64,000 bases of DNA from Frateuria_A sp051900415 (GCF_051900415.1 NZ_JBHZGL010000005.1:124001-188000), one strand, 5' to 3'. Counted from the first letter of the stretch, positions 24,227-34,729 are shown. Notes: generated from the sequence alone by a model not told the origin. Numbers and translations: made by a program.

Positions 24227-24316
24227 GCTTTTTTCCGTACCCCATGCGTGCCTCCCCCCGGCGGCAACAGGCGCGGAGTGTAACATAGCGGCCCTGTTGC
24301 TCCTGGTTTGCAAGGC
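24227..24316. promoter_or_regulatory. Divergent control region between xanC-like and xanB2-like genes
   Basis: This 90-base gap must hold the promoters of both the pigment operon and the chorismatase gene. A lower-GC patch GTGTAACATAG near 24281-24291 is the only promoter-like segment: TAACAT could serve the plus strand and TATGTT the minus strand. No repressor palindrome stands out. Confidence 0.4.
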
Positions 24317-25309
24317 ATGATGCAGGGTTGTGAAAACGCACTGGCCGAGCCGCTGCCGCGCCGCGCGCCTCGGGTCGCCTACCGCAGCGGTGACGTGGCG
24401 AGCGCACTGGCCGAGTACGGCACGCTGGCGGTGTTCGGTTTTGGCAGCGGCGCCCGGGCAGAAGAGGATCCGCGCTGGTTCCGCGTGGCGCTGGAAAGTT
24501 TCGATGCGCCCGCGTCGCTGGAGCTGTGGCAGGTGGATGCCGAGGTGGACCACGGCCATGACGGCGACGTGCGCTGGGCGGCCGGCGGTGGCTGGCTGTT
24601 CGCCGCAGTGGACCTGGACGAGGACGACCACGGTGGCCCCTGCCCGGCGGCCACGCATGCCTACGAAGCCTTGCGCCGGCTGGTCGAAAGCCGCCCGGAA
24701 CGGCACGTGCTGCGCATCTGGAATTACCTGGAAGCGATCAACCAGGGCGAAGGCGATGCGGAACGCTACAAGCTGTTCTGCGAGGGTCGCGCCGCCGGCA
24801 TGGGCGATTTCTTCGCCGAGGGCTTCCCGGCCGCCACCGCGATCGGGCACCACGAGCCCGCCGGCCGCCTGCAGGTCTACCTGCTGGCCTGCGATCAGCC
24901 GGGCGAGCGGATCGAGAACCCGCGCCAGGTCAGCGCCTGGTGCTATCCACGCCAGTACGGCCGCACGCCGCCGAGCTTCGCCCGCGCGATGCTGCTGCCG
25001 GCGCAGGACGCGCTGGCCATCTCCGGCACTGCGGCCGTGGTCGGCCACGCCTCGGCGCACCAGGACGACCTGCAGGCGCAGCTGGAGGAGACCTTCACCA
25101 ATCTTGAAGCGCTGCTGGCGCGCGGGCGGCTGGCACCGGGCTTCGATACGCAGTCGCCGCTGAAGGCCTACGTCCGCCACCCGGCCGATGCCGCGCAGGT
25201 GCGCGAGTTCATCGCCCACCGCCTGCCCGGCGTGCCGGTGCTGTTGTTGCACGGCGATATCTGCCGCAGCGAACTGCTGGTCGAAATCGACGGCTGGCGC
25301 TACGCCTGA
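24317..25309 (+). CDS. xanB2: Chorismatase XanB2 (3-/4-hydroxybenzoate synthase)
   Basis: A 330-residue protein of the FkbO/Hyg5/XanB2 chorismatase family, often mislabelled pteridine-dependent deoxygenase. It hydrolyses chorismate to 3-hydroxybenzoate, the starter of xanthomonadin, and in Xanthomonas also makes 4-hydroxybenzoate for ubiquinone. Family segments are HVLRIWNYLEAIN, GDAERYKLFCEGRA, WCYPRQYGRTPPSFARA, SGTAAVVGHASAH and VPVLLLHGDICR. The length fits XanB2. The start is ATG at 24317 or the adjacent ATG at 24320; AAGG lies just before. The gene is divergent from the ACP gene, so precursor supply and polyene assembly are genetically linked. Confidence 0.9.
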   Translation: MMQGCENALAEPLPRRAPRVAYRSGDVASALAEYGTLAVFGFGSGARAEEDPRWFRVALESFDAPASLELWQVDAEVDHGHDGDVRWAAGGGWLFAAVDLDEDDHGGPCPAATHAYEALRRLVESRPERHVLRIWNYLEAINQGEGDAERYKLFCEGRAAGMGDFFAEGFPAATAIGHHEPAGRLQVYLLACDQPGERIENPRQVSAWCYPRQYGRTPPSFARAMLLPAQDALAISGTAAVVGHASAHQDDLQAQLEETFTNLEALLARGRLAPGFDTQSPLKAYVRHPADAAQVREFIAHRLPGVPVLLLHGDICRSELLVEIDGWRYA

Positions 25310-25487
25310 CGTACATCCCTGGCAGCGGCGTATCGCCTTGTAGGAGCGCACCCGTGCGCGACCGTGCGGCACGCTCATGCATGGAGATCGCGTACCCGCG
25401 CGCTCCTAGATTGGCCGGACTGTCTTTTGGCGCATGCCCGCGGAACGCACGGACTCGTGCAGCCTGCAGTCGCGCACGGGTGCGCTC
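25310..25487. repeat. GTAGGAGC-family inverted repeats between xanB2 and glmU
   Basis: One complete element spans about 25340-25410, with GTAGGAGCGCACCCGTGCGC facing GCGCGCTCCTA. A second arm, GCACGGGTGCGCTCCTAC, lies at about 25474-25491 and reaches into the 3' end of glmU. The two genes converge here, so the hairpins may act as a shared transcription barrier. Confidence 0.7.
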
Positions 25488-26861
25488 CTACCGTTTCGGC
25501 GTCTTGATGGGGCGCGTGTAGCCGGGGATGGTCTGCTGGCGCCCGCGCCCGAGTGTCAGCTCGCCCTCGGGCGCATCCTTGGTGATCACGGAACCGGCGC
25601 CGATGGTCGCATTGGCGCCGATCGTCACCGGCGCCACCAGCGCGCTGTTGGAACCGATGAACGCGCCATTTTCGATCCGCGTCAGGTGCTTGTTGGCGCC
25701 ATCGTAGTTGCAGGTGATCGTACCGGCGCCGACGTTGACGCCCGCGCCGATGCGCGCGTCGCCCAGGTAAGTGAGGTGGTTGGCCTTGCTGCCCTCGCCC
25801 AGGTGCGCCTGCTTGGTCTCGACGAAGTTGCCGATGTGCACGCCGGCGGCAAGCTCGGTGCCCGGGCGCAGGCGCGCGAACGGACCGATGGTGCACGGGC
25901 CGTGGGTGATGACGCCTTCGAGGTCGCAGTGCGCCAGCACCACGGTACCGGCGGCCAGCTGCACATCTTTCAGGCGCACGAACGGGCCCACGTGTACGTC
26001 ATCGCCCAGCGTCACGCGGCCTTCCAGCACCACGTCGATGTCCAACTCCACGTCCATGCCTGCCTGCACCTGGCCACGCACGTCCAGTCGCGCCGGATCG
26101 GCCATGCGCACGCCCGCCAGCAGCAATTCGCGGGTCGCGCGACGGCGGTGGTGGTCTTCCAGCTCGGTGAGCTGCAATGGGTTGTTGGCGCCAGCGGCCT
26201 CGACCGGGTCGGCGCACTCGATGCAGTCGGCGGGAACGCCTTCGGCGGCGGCCATCGCAAAAATGTCGGTGAGGTAGTACTCACCTTGCGCGTTGTTGCG
26301 CTCCAGCCTGCCGATCCAACGCCGCAGCGTGGCCGCCTCGCCGGCCAGGATGCCGGTATTGACCAGGCGGATGGCGCGCTGCGCGGCGTCGGCATCCTTT
26401 TCCTCCACCACGCCGGCGATGCGTCCGTCGGCATCGCGTTGCACGCGGCCATAGCCGTAAGGGTTCTCCAGCACGGTGGCCAGCAATGCAAGGCGATCGG
26501 CAGCCACCAGGGGCGCCAGCGTCTCGGCGCGCAGCAGCGGCACGTCGCCGTAGAGCACCAGCACACGCGCGCCATCGGGGATGTGAGCGAGCGCCTGCGC
26601 CACGGCGTGACCGGTGCCCAGGCGCTCGGCCTGTTCGACCCACTCGACATCCGTCGCGGCGGCGAAGGCGGCGTGTACCTGTTCGCCGGCATGGCCGTAA
26701 ACGACGTGGATGGTGCGCGGGGACAGCGCCCGGGCGCTATCCAGCACATGCGCCAGCAACGGCCGCCCGGCCAGCGGCATGAGCACTTTCGGCTTGCGGG
26801 ATTTCATGCGCTTGCCCTCGCCGGCGGCGAGGATCACGACGTGCAGGGGCGAAGCGGGCAT
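25488..26861 (-). CDS. glmU: Bifunctional GlmU: GlcNAc-1-phosphate uridylyltransferase / glucosamine-1-phosphate acetyltransferase
   Basis: A 457-residue cytoplasmic enzyme making UDP-GlcNAc for peptidoglycan and lipopolysaccharide. The N-terminal pyrophosphorylase domain has LAAGEGKRMKSRKPKVL, QAERLGTGHAV, YGDVPLL and NTGILAG. The C-terminal left-handed beta-helix has hexapeptide repeats with ITHGPCTIGPFARLRPGTEL, NFVETKQAHLGEGSKANHLTY and CNYDGANKHLT. The length equals E. coli GlmU. ATG at 26861 starts right at the nucleotide-binding loop region. In E. coli the gene follows atpC directly; here two other genes lie between. Confidence 0.97.
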   Translation of the reverse strand: MPASPLHVVILAAGEGKRMKSRKPKVLMPLAGRPLLAHVLDSARALSPRTIHVVYGHAGEQVHAAFAAATDVEWVEQAERLGTGHAVAQALAHIPDGARVLVLYGDVPLLRAETLAPLVAADRLALLATVLENPYGYGRVQRDADGRIAGVVEEKDADAAQRAIRLVNTGILAGEAATLRRWIGRLERNNAQGEYYLTDIFAMAAAEGVPADCIECADPVEAAGANNPLQLTELEDHHRRRATRELLLAGVRMADPARLDVRGQVQAGMDVELDIDVVLEGRVTLGDDVHVGPFVRLKDVQLAAGTVVLAHCDLEGVITHGPCTIGPFARLRPGTELAAGVHIGNFVETKQAHLGEGSKANHLTYLGDARIGAGVNVGAGTITCNYDGANKHLTRIENGAFIGSNSALVAPVTIGANATIGAGSVITKDAPEGELTLGRGRQQTIPGYTRPIKTPKR

Positions 26862-26925
26862 GCGGGTACCGGGGGAAGCTTTCGATGGCCGGGAAGGATA
26901 CCAGCGCGTTCGTGAAGCGGACTGG

Positions 26926-28008
26926 TCAGTCCTGCTTCTGGGGCGCCGGCTCCAGGTCCTCGAGCTTGGGCGTGTAGGCCTGCACGAAGGCGTTGTGCAG
27001 CACATTGATCACTGCGCGCCAGGCGCCGACGTCCTTGCTGTCGATACGCCCGCTGATCGGCACCTTGGTGGCGAACTGGTCCTTCTCGTGGTTCTTGAAC
27101 AGCCAGGTGACGCCGCTGGCGATGGCCTCCCAGGCGACCCGCAGGGGGTTCTCCTTGTCCTCTTCGACGTCCTGCTTCCAGCTGAAGACCTTGACGTCGT
27201 GCAGCAGCGGCTTGGCGTAGCCGTTGAGTTCGCCGTTACGCGCCTGCAGCTGCATGACGAACGTGCCATTGCCGCCGGCGAAGTCGAGCTTGGCGTAGGC
27301 ACGGGCGAGGTCGTTGAGGCGCTTGAGCTCAATCTGCCGGATACGCAGGTCGAAGGTGAAGTCCAGCAGCTTCGGGTCCAATGGATCGAAACTGGCGTCG
27401 GCCATCAGCGGCGCGTTGCCCAGGACTTTCGCGGTGGCGTGGAAGTCGGCCACGCGGCTGCCCTGGCTGCGGTCGGCGTTGCTGAGGTTGACCGCCGTGG
27501 CTTCCACGTCGGTCATCTTCATGTCCACTTTCGGGTGAGATACGAAGTTGTGGAAGGTGACCTGGCTGTCGTGCACGGTCACTTCGTCGAGGCGGATCGG
27601 CACCAGTCCTTCGAGCTGCTGGCGCCAGTCCACGCCAGTGCCGGCCTGGCTCGGCGCCCGGCTTCCACCGTCGACGAAGTTGAGGCTGGCGTGGTCGAAT
27701 TCGACGCGGCCACGGACCGTGCCGTGGGTCAGTGCGCGCCAGCTGATCGCGATATCGGTGGTGGCCGAGGAGAAGAACGGCACCGGCACCTTGCCATCCA
27801 CCTTGTCGATGCGCAGGTCACCCAGGCTATAGGCGCCGCGCCACAGATGGATGTCCACGTCGGCGACGTGGCCGTGGTAGTCGCCCATGCGGTCCATCTT
27901 GCGGTTGAGGTAGTCCTTGACCACATAGGGCAGGGCCAGTCGGGCTACCACCAGCAGCGCGACGATAACCAGCACGATGACCAGCGTGCGGCGGGCGACG
28001 TGTTTCAT
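26926..28008 (-). CDS. DUF748/AsmA-like membrane-anchored protein
   Basis: A 360-residue protein with one N-terminal helix (TLVIVLVIVALLVVARLALPYVV) and a large periplasmic part. The segments VADVDIHLWRGAYSLGDLRIDK, AISWRALTHGTVRGRVEFDHASLNFVDG, VPIRLDEVTVHDSQVTFHN and RARNGELNGYAKPLLHDVKVFSW-like repeats (each shorter in the sequence) match the DUF748 group of the AsmA/TAM-like superfamily. Such proteins are suspected of envelope lipid transport or biogenesis; the function of this one is not known. The start directly precedes the helix. It is transcribed towards glmU, 64 bases upstream of it. Confidence 0.83.
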   Translation of the reverse strand: MKHVARRTLVIVLVIVALLVVARLALPYVVKDYLNRKMDRMGDYHGHVADVDIHLWRGAYSLGDLRIDKVDGKVPVPFFSSATTDIAISWRALTHGTVRGRVEFDHASLNFVDGGSRAPSQAGTGVDWRQQLEGLVPIRLDEVTVHDSQVTFHNFVSHPKVDMKMTDVEATAVNLSNADRSQGSRVADFHATAKVLGNAPLMADASFDPLDPKLLDFTFDLRIRQIELKRLNDLARAYAKLDFAGGNGTFVMQLQARNGELNGYAKPLLHDVKVFSWKQDVEEDKENPLRVAWEAIASGVTWLFKNHEKDQFATKVPISGRIDSKDVGAWRAVINVLHNAFVQAYTPKLEDLEPAPQKQD

Positions 28009-28071
28009 GCGCGTTCCTGACAGCCCAGTCCGCCGAAGTCTAGGCGGCCGCGTGTGGGCGCGGCGTTCAGG

Positions 28072-28590
28072 TCACCGCGCGGTCGACTCCGACCCGGAAG
28101 CGACCGATGTGCGGCCGTGCTCGCAGCGAAAGGTGAAGACGTAGTCAAGGCTGAACGGCTTGGCCTCGGTGTCCACGGGATGGCTGGTGCCATCGGCATC
28201 GGCGGCCCAGCGCGTGATCGTCAACGGCGTATAGCGCCAACGTCGAACGGCTGCGCGCACGGACTCCGCGAAGGGCTGCTGCGCGGCTGGCGGGTTCATG
28301 CGCACTTCGTCGACATTGCCCTGGGTGCTGACGATCACGCGCGCCGGCAGCTCGATCACAGGCGGACAGGTGGCGAGCATGGCCGCGGGATAGGCGGGCG
28401 GCTCGTGCGCGTCAAGCGTCGCGCCCATGGCGATCTGGCCTATCGCCAGGTTGTAGTGCGCCAGGCTGCTGTTTCCCGCCGTGCGGTAGCTGGCCGAGCC
28501 CACGCCGGGCGCGGCGGTGGGCTTTTGCGAAGTGTGAGCGCAGCCGGCCAACAGAATGATGGCTGCGAACAGCGTGGCGGTACGAGTCAT
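28072..28590 (-). CDS. Small lipoprotein with TonB-C-like domain
   Basis: A 172-residue predicted lipoprotein: the signal TATLFAAIILLAGC ends in a lipobox (LLAGC) with the lipidated Cys at about residue 17. The mature part contains YPAAMLATCPPVIELPARV, IVSTQGNVDEVRMN and AVRRWRYTPLTI, the pattern of the TonB C-terminal/energy-transducer-like fold (V..GKV..V.V then A...W.Y.P). No TonB membrane anchor of the usual kind is present, so it is more likely a structural or partner-binding domain. ATG at 28590 has an AGGAAGGA site. It lies between the atp operon and the DUF748 gene. Confidence 0.72.
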   Translation of the reverse strand: MTRTATLFAAIILLAGCAHTSQKPTAAPGVGSASYRTAGNSSLAHYNLAIGQIAMGATLDAHEPPAYPAAMLATCPPVIELPARVIVSTQGNVDEVRMNPPAAQQPFAESVRAAVRRWRYTPLTITRWAADADGTSHPVDTEAKPFSLDYVFTFRCEHGRTSVASGSESTAR

Positions 28591-28831
28591 GGTCGGTCCT
28601 TCCTGGAAGCCATGAGGCAGCCTACCGGGGAGCACCTCATGCGCCAATCAGCGGGATGCTCCTCTGCTCCCTCTCCCCCGTCCCTCGGTGATGTGTGTGG
28701 AGGGGGCGCTGGAGCCGGACTTACGGGAAGGCGTTGGATAGCGGCAGGATGGGTGGCGCTTTCGCAACGGCGGCTCTCACCCCAACCCTTCCCCCGGCAG
28801 GGGAACCAGGCGACGACGAGGGCCGCGAAAA
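28591..28831. repeat. Spacer with CT/GA-rich repeat pair after the atp operon
   Basis: Two facing repeat arms are visible, CTCCCTCTCCCCCGTCCCTC near 28668-28687 and CTCACCCCAACCCTTCCCCC near 28775-28795. No gene is seen. The atp terminator follows at 28832. Confidence 0.55.
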
Positions 28832-28857
28832 CGAAAACGCCGGCCCGGGGCCGGCGT
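28832..28857 (-). terminator. Rho-independent terminator of the atp operon
   Basis: Read on the minus strand, a perfect GC stem ACGCCGGCCC / GGGCCGGCGT is followed by TTTTCGTTTTC. It begins 23 bases beyond the atpC stop. Confidence 0.88.
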
Positions 28858-28879
28858 CTTCATCAGGCTTCGCAGCCAA

Positions 28880-29308
28880 TCAGTGCTTGAGGTTCTTGCG
28901 CAGGCGCTCGAGCGCCTGCAACTGGGTCAGCGCGGCGACCAGCTTGGCCTGCGCCTCGGCCACGTCGATGGCGTCGGAGCGGTTGGCCAGGGCTTCCTCG
29001 GCTTCCTTCTTGGCGGCCAGCGCGGCAGCCTCGTCGATTTCCTCGGAACGCACGGCGGTGTCGGCCAGCACGGTGACCGCGTGCGGCTGCACTTCGAGAA
29101 TGCCGCCGCCGGTGATCGAGATGTCGACCTTCTCGCCACCGGCCTCGGTCACGACGACCTTGCCGGGCTTCAGGCGTGTGATCAGCGGCGCGTGGCGGGG
29201 CGTGATGCCCAGCTCGCCCTGGTCGCCGGTGGCGACGACCATCGTGGCCTCGCCCGAGTAGATCGCGGCTTCGGCGCTGACGACTTCGACGCGGATGGTG
29301 GTTGCCAT
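28880..29308 (-). CDS. atpC: ATP synthase F1 epsilon subunit
   Basis: A 142-residue epsilon subunit of the F1 central stalk. The N-terminal beta-sandwich (IRVEVVSAEAAIYSGEATMVVATGDQGELGI is the leading part, with ITPRHAPLIT) and the two-helix C-terminal inhibitory domain ending in LERLRKNLKH are complete. It is the last gene of the atp operon and is followed by a terminator. Confidence 0.96.
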   Translation of the reverse strand: MATTIRVEVVSAEAAIYSGEATMVVATGDQGELGITPRHAPLITRLKPGKVVVTEAGGEKVDISITGGGILEVQPHAVTVLADTAVRSEEIDEAAALAAKKEAEEALANRSDAIDVAEAQAKLVAALTQLQALERLRKNLKH

Positions 29309-29361
29309 GTGGATGTCTCGTTCTGCTCAGGGGAAGGCGGGCCGGACGGCCCGCCGTCGGA

Positions 29362-30795
29362 TCAGGCCGCCTTCTTGGCGGACATCTCCTCGCCCTTCTT
29401 GATCGCCTCGTCGATGCCGCCGACCATGTAGAACGCCTGCTCCGGCAGGTGGTCGACGTCGCCGTCCACGATCATCTTGAAGCCGCGGATGGTCTCGGCC
29501 AGCGACACGTACTTGCCCGGCGCGCCGGTGAACACCTCGGCCACGTGGAACGGCTGGCTGAAGAAGCGCTCGCACTTGCGGGCGCGCGAGACGACCTGCT
29601 TGTCTTCCTCGGACAGCTCGTCCATGCCCAGGATCGCGATGATGTCCTTGAGCTCCTTGTAGCGCTGCAGCGTGCCCTGCACGCGGCGGGCGACGTCGTA
29701 GTGCTCGGCACCGATCACGTTCGGATCGAGCTGGCGGCTGGTCGAGTCCAGCGGATCCACCGCCGGGTAGATGCCCAGCGCGGCGATGTTACGCGACAGC
29801 ACCACGGTCGCATCCAGATGCGCGAAGGTGGTGGCGGGCGACGGATCGGTCAGGTCGTCCGCGGGCACGTACACGGCCTGGATCGAGGTGATCGAACCGG
29901 TCTTGGTGGAGGTGATGCGTTCCTGCAGCACGCCCATTTCCTCGGCCAGGGTCGGCTGGTAGCCCACTGCCGACGGCATACGGCCGAGCAGCGCGGACAC
30001 CTCGGTACCGGCCAGCGTGTAGCGGTAGATGTTGTCGACGAACAGCAGCACGTCCTTGCCCTTGCCGCTCTCGTCCTTCTGGTCGCGGAAGTACTCGGCC
30101 ATGGTGAGGCCGGTCAGTGCCACGCGCAGACGGTTGCCCGGCGGCTCGTTCATCTGGCCGTACACCATCGCCACCTTCGACTCCGGCAGGTTGTCGAGCT
30201 TGACCACGCCCGCGTCCTGCATCTCGTGGTAGAAGTCGTTGCCCTCGCGGGTGCGCTCGCCCACGCCGGCGAACACCGACAGGCCCGCGTGCTGCGTCGC
30301 GATGTTGTTGATAAGTTCCAGCATGTTCACGGTCTTGCCCACGCCGGCGCCGCCGAACAGGCCGACCTTGCCGCCCTTGGCGAACGGGCACACCAGGTCG
30401 ATGACCTTGATGCCGGTTTCCAGCAGCTCGTTGGCGGCGGCCTGCTCGTCGTAGGTCGGCGCTTCGCGGTGGATGACCCAATGGTCTTCGGCGTTGATCG
30501 GACCGACTTCGTCGATCGGGTTGCCGAGCACGTCCATGATGCGGCCGAGCGTGGCACTGCCGACCGGCACCTTGATGCCTTCGCCGGTGTTGTGCGCGAC
30601 CAGGCCGCGACGCAGGCCTTCGGTGGAGCCCAGCGCGATGGTACGGACGACGCCGTCGCCCAGCACCTGCTGGACCTCCAGCGTGATGTCCATGCCGTCG
30701 ATCTTCAGTGCGTCATACACCTGCGGCACCTGATCGCGCGCGAACTCGACGTCGATGACCGCGCCGATGATCTGAACAACTTTGCCCTGGCTCAT
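29362..30795 (-). CDS. atpD: ATP synthase F1 beta subunit
   Basis: A 477-residue catalytic subunit. The P-loop GGAGVGKT, the catalytic Glu in GVGERTREGND, the Walker B-like VLLFVDNIYRYT and the DELSEEDK motif near the C-terminus are all present. The N-terminus KVVQIIGAVIDVEF is typical. The 157-base gap to atpG upstream is wider than the other gaps in the operon and shows no clear promoter or terminator. Confidence 0.98.
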   Translation of the reverse strand: MSQGKVVQIIGAVIDVEFARDQVPQVYDALKIDGMDITLEVQQVLGDGVVRTIALGSTEGLRRGLVAHNTGEGIKVPVGSATLGRIMDVLGNPIDEVGPINAEDHWVIHREAPTYDEQAAANELLETGIKVIDLVCPFAKGGKVGLFGGAGVGKTVNMLELINNIATQHAGLSVFAGVGERTREGNDFYHEMQDAGVVKLDNLPESKVAMVYGQMNEPPGNRLRVALTGLTMAEYFRDQKDESGKGKDVLLFVDNIYRYTLAGTEVSALLGRMPSAVGYQPTLAEEMGVLQERITSTKTGSITSIQAVYVPADDLTDPSPATTFAHLDATVVLSRNIAALGIYPAVDPLDSTSRQLDPNVIGAEHYDVARRVQGTLQRYKELKDIIAILGMDELSEEDKQVVSRARKCERFFSQPFHVAEVFTGAPGKYVSLAETIRGFKMIVDGDVDHLPEQAFYMVGGIDEAIKKGEEMSAKKAA

Positions 30796-30952
30796 GGATG
30801 TGCTCCGGATGGATTCTTTCGAGTTTTCGTCACAGCGCCGCCGAAGCGTCGCTCTTGATTTAGTGCAACCGCAAGGCGATCGCTCTTAGTTCAACAGTGC
30901 GGCCATGGATGGCCGCTTTTTGACTTGCTCTTGCAGGCATGGATGCCTGCAC

Positions 30953-31870
30953 TCATACAGCCGCTGCGCCGCCAACGATTTCCGAGATTTCCTGCGTGAT
31001 CGCCGCCTGGCGCGCCTTGTTGTAGCTGAGCGTCAGCTCGGCGATGACCTTGTTGGCGTTGTCCGAGGCGCTCTTCATGGCGACCATGCGCGCCGCGTGT
31101 TCGCTGGCGAGATTCTCCAGCACGCCCTGGTACACCACCGACTCGACGTAGCGGCCGAGCACGTGCTCGAGCACCGCGGCGGCATCCGGTTCGTAGATGT
31201 AGTCCCAGTCGTGCGTCTGCTCCAGCGTGATGCCGGCGTACGCGTTGTCGCCGGAGCCCTGCTGCGCGGCCAGCTCCGCCGCGACCAGCGGCAACGGCAG
31301 CAGTGCGTCCACCATCGGCTTCTGCGTCATGGTGTTGACGAAGTCGTTGTAGGCCAGGAACACGCGATCCAGGCCGTTGGCCGTATAGGCGTCCAGCACG
31401 ACCTTGATCACGCCGACCAGCTGCTCGAGCTTCGGCCGCTCGCCCAGGTGACTGACGCTGCCGACCAGGTTGACGCCCTTGATGCGGCGGAAGAACTGGA
31501 TCGCCTTCTGGCCGATCGCCACCACGTCGACCTGCACGCCCTTGTCCTGCCACTCACGCACGGCCGGCAGTACGCGGCGGAACAGGTTCGAGTTCAGGCC
31601 GCCGCACAGGCCGCGGTCGGTGGAGATCACGATGAAGGCCACGCGCGCGACGTTGTCACGCTCGATCAGGAACGGATGTTTGAAGTCCGTGTTGGCCTGG
31701 GCCACGTGGGCGATCACCCGGCGCATCATCCGCGCATACGGGCGCGAGGCCTTCATCAGGTCCTGCGCCTTGCGGATCTTCGAGGCCGAGACCATCTCGA
31801 GCGCGCGCGTCACCTTGCGCATGTTCTGCGTGCTCTTGATCTTGGTTTTGATTTCGCGTCCGCTTGCCAT
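30953..31870 (-). CDS. atpG: ATP synthase F1 gamma subunit
   Basis: A 305-residue rotor shaft subunit. The N-terminal helix has REIKTKIKSTQNMRKVTRAL, the centre has STDRGLCGGLNSNLF and the C-terminus has MKSASDNANKVIAELTLSYN and QEISEIVGGAAAV. It is about 18 residues longer than E. coli gamma; the extra length is in the middle around residues 195-230 (LAAQQGSGDNAYAGITLEQ). Such an insertion is plausible in this group and does not disturb the terminal coiled coil. Confidence 0.97.
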   Translation of the reverse strand: MASGREIKTKIKSTQNMRKVTRALEMVSASKIRKAQDLMKASRPYARMMRRVIAHVAQANTDFKHPFLIERDNVARVAFIVISTDRGLCGGLNSNLFRRVLPAVREWQDKGVQVDVVAIGQKAIQFFRRIKGVNLVGSVSHLGERPKLEQLVGVIKVVLDAYTANGLDRVFLAYNDFVNTMTQKPMVDALLPLPLVAAELAAQQGSGDNAYAGITLEQTHDWDYIYEPDAAAVLEHVLGRYVESVVYQGVLENLASEHAARMVAMKSASDNANKVIAELTLSYNKARQAAITQEISEIVGGAAAV

Positions 31871-31958
31871 CTGTCTGCTCTTGGGTTCGACCTGCGTGGG
31901 GCGGACTCAAGGTCCGCCGTCAACGTGCGCGGCGGGCCTCACGGCCCACCGGCGGGGT

Positions 31959-33509
<1,551 letters not shown>

Positions 33510-33632
33510 GGTCGCTTTCCTGAATTTGGGAATGCTTTTTCAAGCGTCCGGCCCGATGGCCGGCTTGCTCTTCGATGTTTTCTCAGCACCGGATGGCCGG
33601 TGCTGCCTCGCGGCACGCAAGCCGCGTTTGAA

Positions 33633-34166
33633 TCAACTTGCCAGCGCCGAGGCCAGACGTTGCAGGCGACCGCGCGCGGAACCGTCGATCACCTCGCTAC
33701 CGGTATCGATCACCACGCCGCCGAGCAGCGCCGGGTCGACCTTGGCCTCGAGCTCGATCTCGCGCTTGAAGCGGCGCTTGAGCGAAGCCTTCAGCTGCTC
33801 GGCCTGGGCGGCATCCAGCGCCATCGCGCTGGTCACCTTGACCTTCAACTGAGAGCCGGCCTCGCGCTTGTGTTCCTCGTACAGATCCGCCACTTCGGGC
33901 AGCAGTGCAAGACGGCGCTGTTCGGCCAGCGTCTGCAGGAACTGCGCGAACGCGGTGTCGGCGCCCATGCCCTGCGGCAGGTGCAGCGCCACCAGCTGCG
34001 CCGGCTGCACGCGCGGGTCGCCGACCAGCGCGGAAACGCGCGGATCTTTGGCCACCGCGGCGGCAAAGGCAAACGCCTGCGACCATTCGCCGAGCGTGCC
34101 GGCCTCGTGCGCCAGCTCGAAAGCAGCGCGCGCGTACGGACGGGCGAGGGTGATTGCCTGGGCCAT
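33633..34166 (-). CDS. atpH: ATP synthase F1 delta subunit
   Basis: A 177-residue peripheral-stalk subunit that joins the b subunits to the top of F1. It begins ITLARPYARAAFELAHEAG and ends with GGVVIDTGSEVIDGSARGRL, both family signatures; length equals E. coli delta. It starts two bases after the atpF stop, so the two are translationally coupled. Confidence 0.96.
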   Translation of the reverse strand: MAQAITLARPYARAAFELAHEAGTLGEWSQAFAFAAAVAKDPRVSALVGDPRVQPAQLVALHLPQGMGADTAFAQFLQTLAEQRRLALLPEVADLYEEHKREAGSQLKVKVTSAMALDAAQAEQLKASLKRRFKREIELEAKVDPALLGGVVIDTGSEVIDGSARGRLQRLASALAS

Positions 34167-34168
34167 GG

Positions 34169-34639
34169 TCAGATCTCGGTGGCGAGCTGGTCGAGCAGCG
34201 CCTTGTGCGCGTTCGGGTCGATCTCGCGCTGCACGATCTTGGCGGCGCCCTGCACGGCAAGCGCACCGACCTTCTCGCGCAGCTCCTCGCGGGCACGCTG
34301 GGCCATCGAGGCGATGTCGTCCTGCGCGCTGGCCTTCAGCCGGTTGATCTCGGTGATCGCGTCGGCGCGGGCCTTGTCCAGGATCTGGTTGGCCTGCTGC
34401 TGGGCGCGGTCGATGATCTCGGCGGCCTGCTGGCGCGCCACCTTGATCTCGGCGGCGACCTTGCTGTCGGCATCGCGCAGCTCTGCGCGGGCGCGCTCGG
34501 CGGCATCAAGGCCTTCGGCGATCTTGAGCTGGCGCTCTTCGATGGCCTTGTTGATGTGCGGCCAGATGAACTGGACGCAAAACCAGATCAGGATGGCGAA
34601 AGCGATCATTTCGCCGATCAAGGTCGCGTTGGGAAGCAT
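34169..34639 (-). CDS. atpF: ATP synthase F0 b subunit
   Basis: A 156-residue peripheral stalk subunit, the same length as E. coli b. One N-terminal membrane helix (LIGEMIAFAILIWFCVQFIW) is followed by a long charged helix (KIAEGLDAAERARAELRDAD and onward) that dimerises as a coiled coil. ATG at 34639 gives the canonical N-terminus; an earlier in-frame ATG at 34723 would add 28 residues with no family support. Confidence 0.96.
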   Translation of the reverse strand: MLPNATLIGEMIAFAILIWFCVQFIWPHINKAIEERQLKIAEGLDAAERARAELRDADSKVAAEIKVARQQAAEIIDRAQQQANQILDKARADAITEINRLKASAQDDIASMAQRAREELREKVGALAVQGAAKIVQREIDPNAHKALLDQLATEI

Positions 34640-34729
34640 CGCTGCATTACCTGTAAATGCGGGTGGTACGGCTACGGGCGCCACGGTGACGCCCGTAGGG
34701 GAACGGCGCCGAAGCGCCGTCAAGGCGAC

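Noticed and set aside
24317..25309. Pteridine-dependent deoxygenase annotation for this gene
   Set aside because: The sequence and the divergent ACP/pigment operon fit the chorismatase XanB2 instead.
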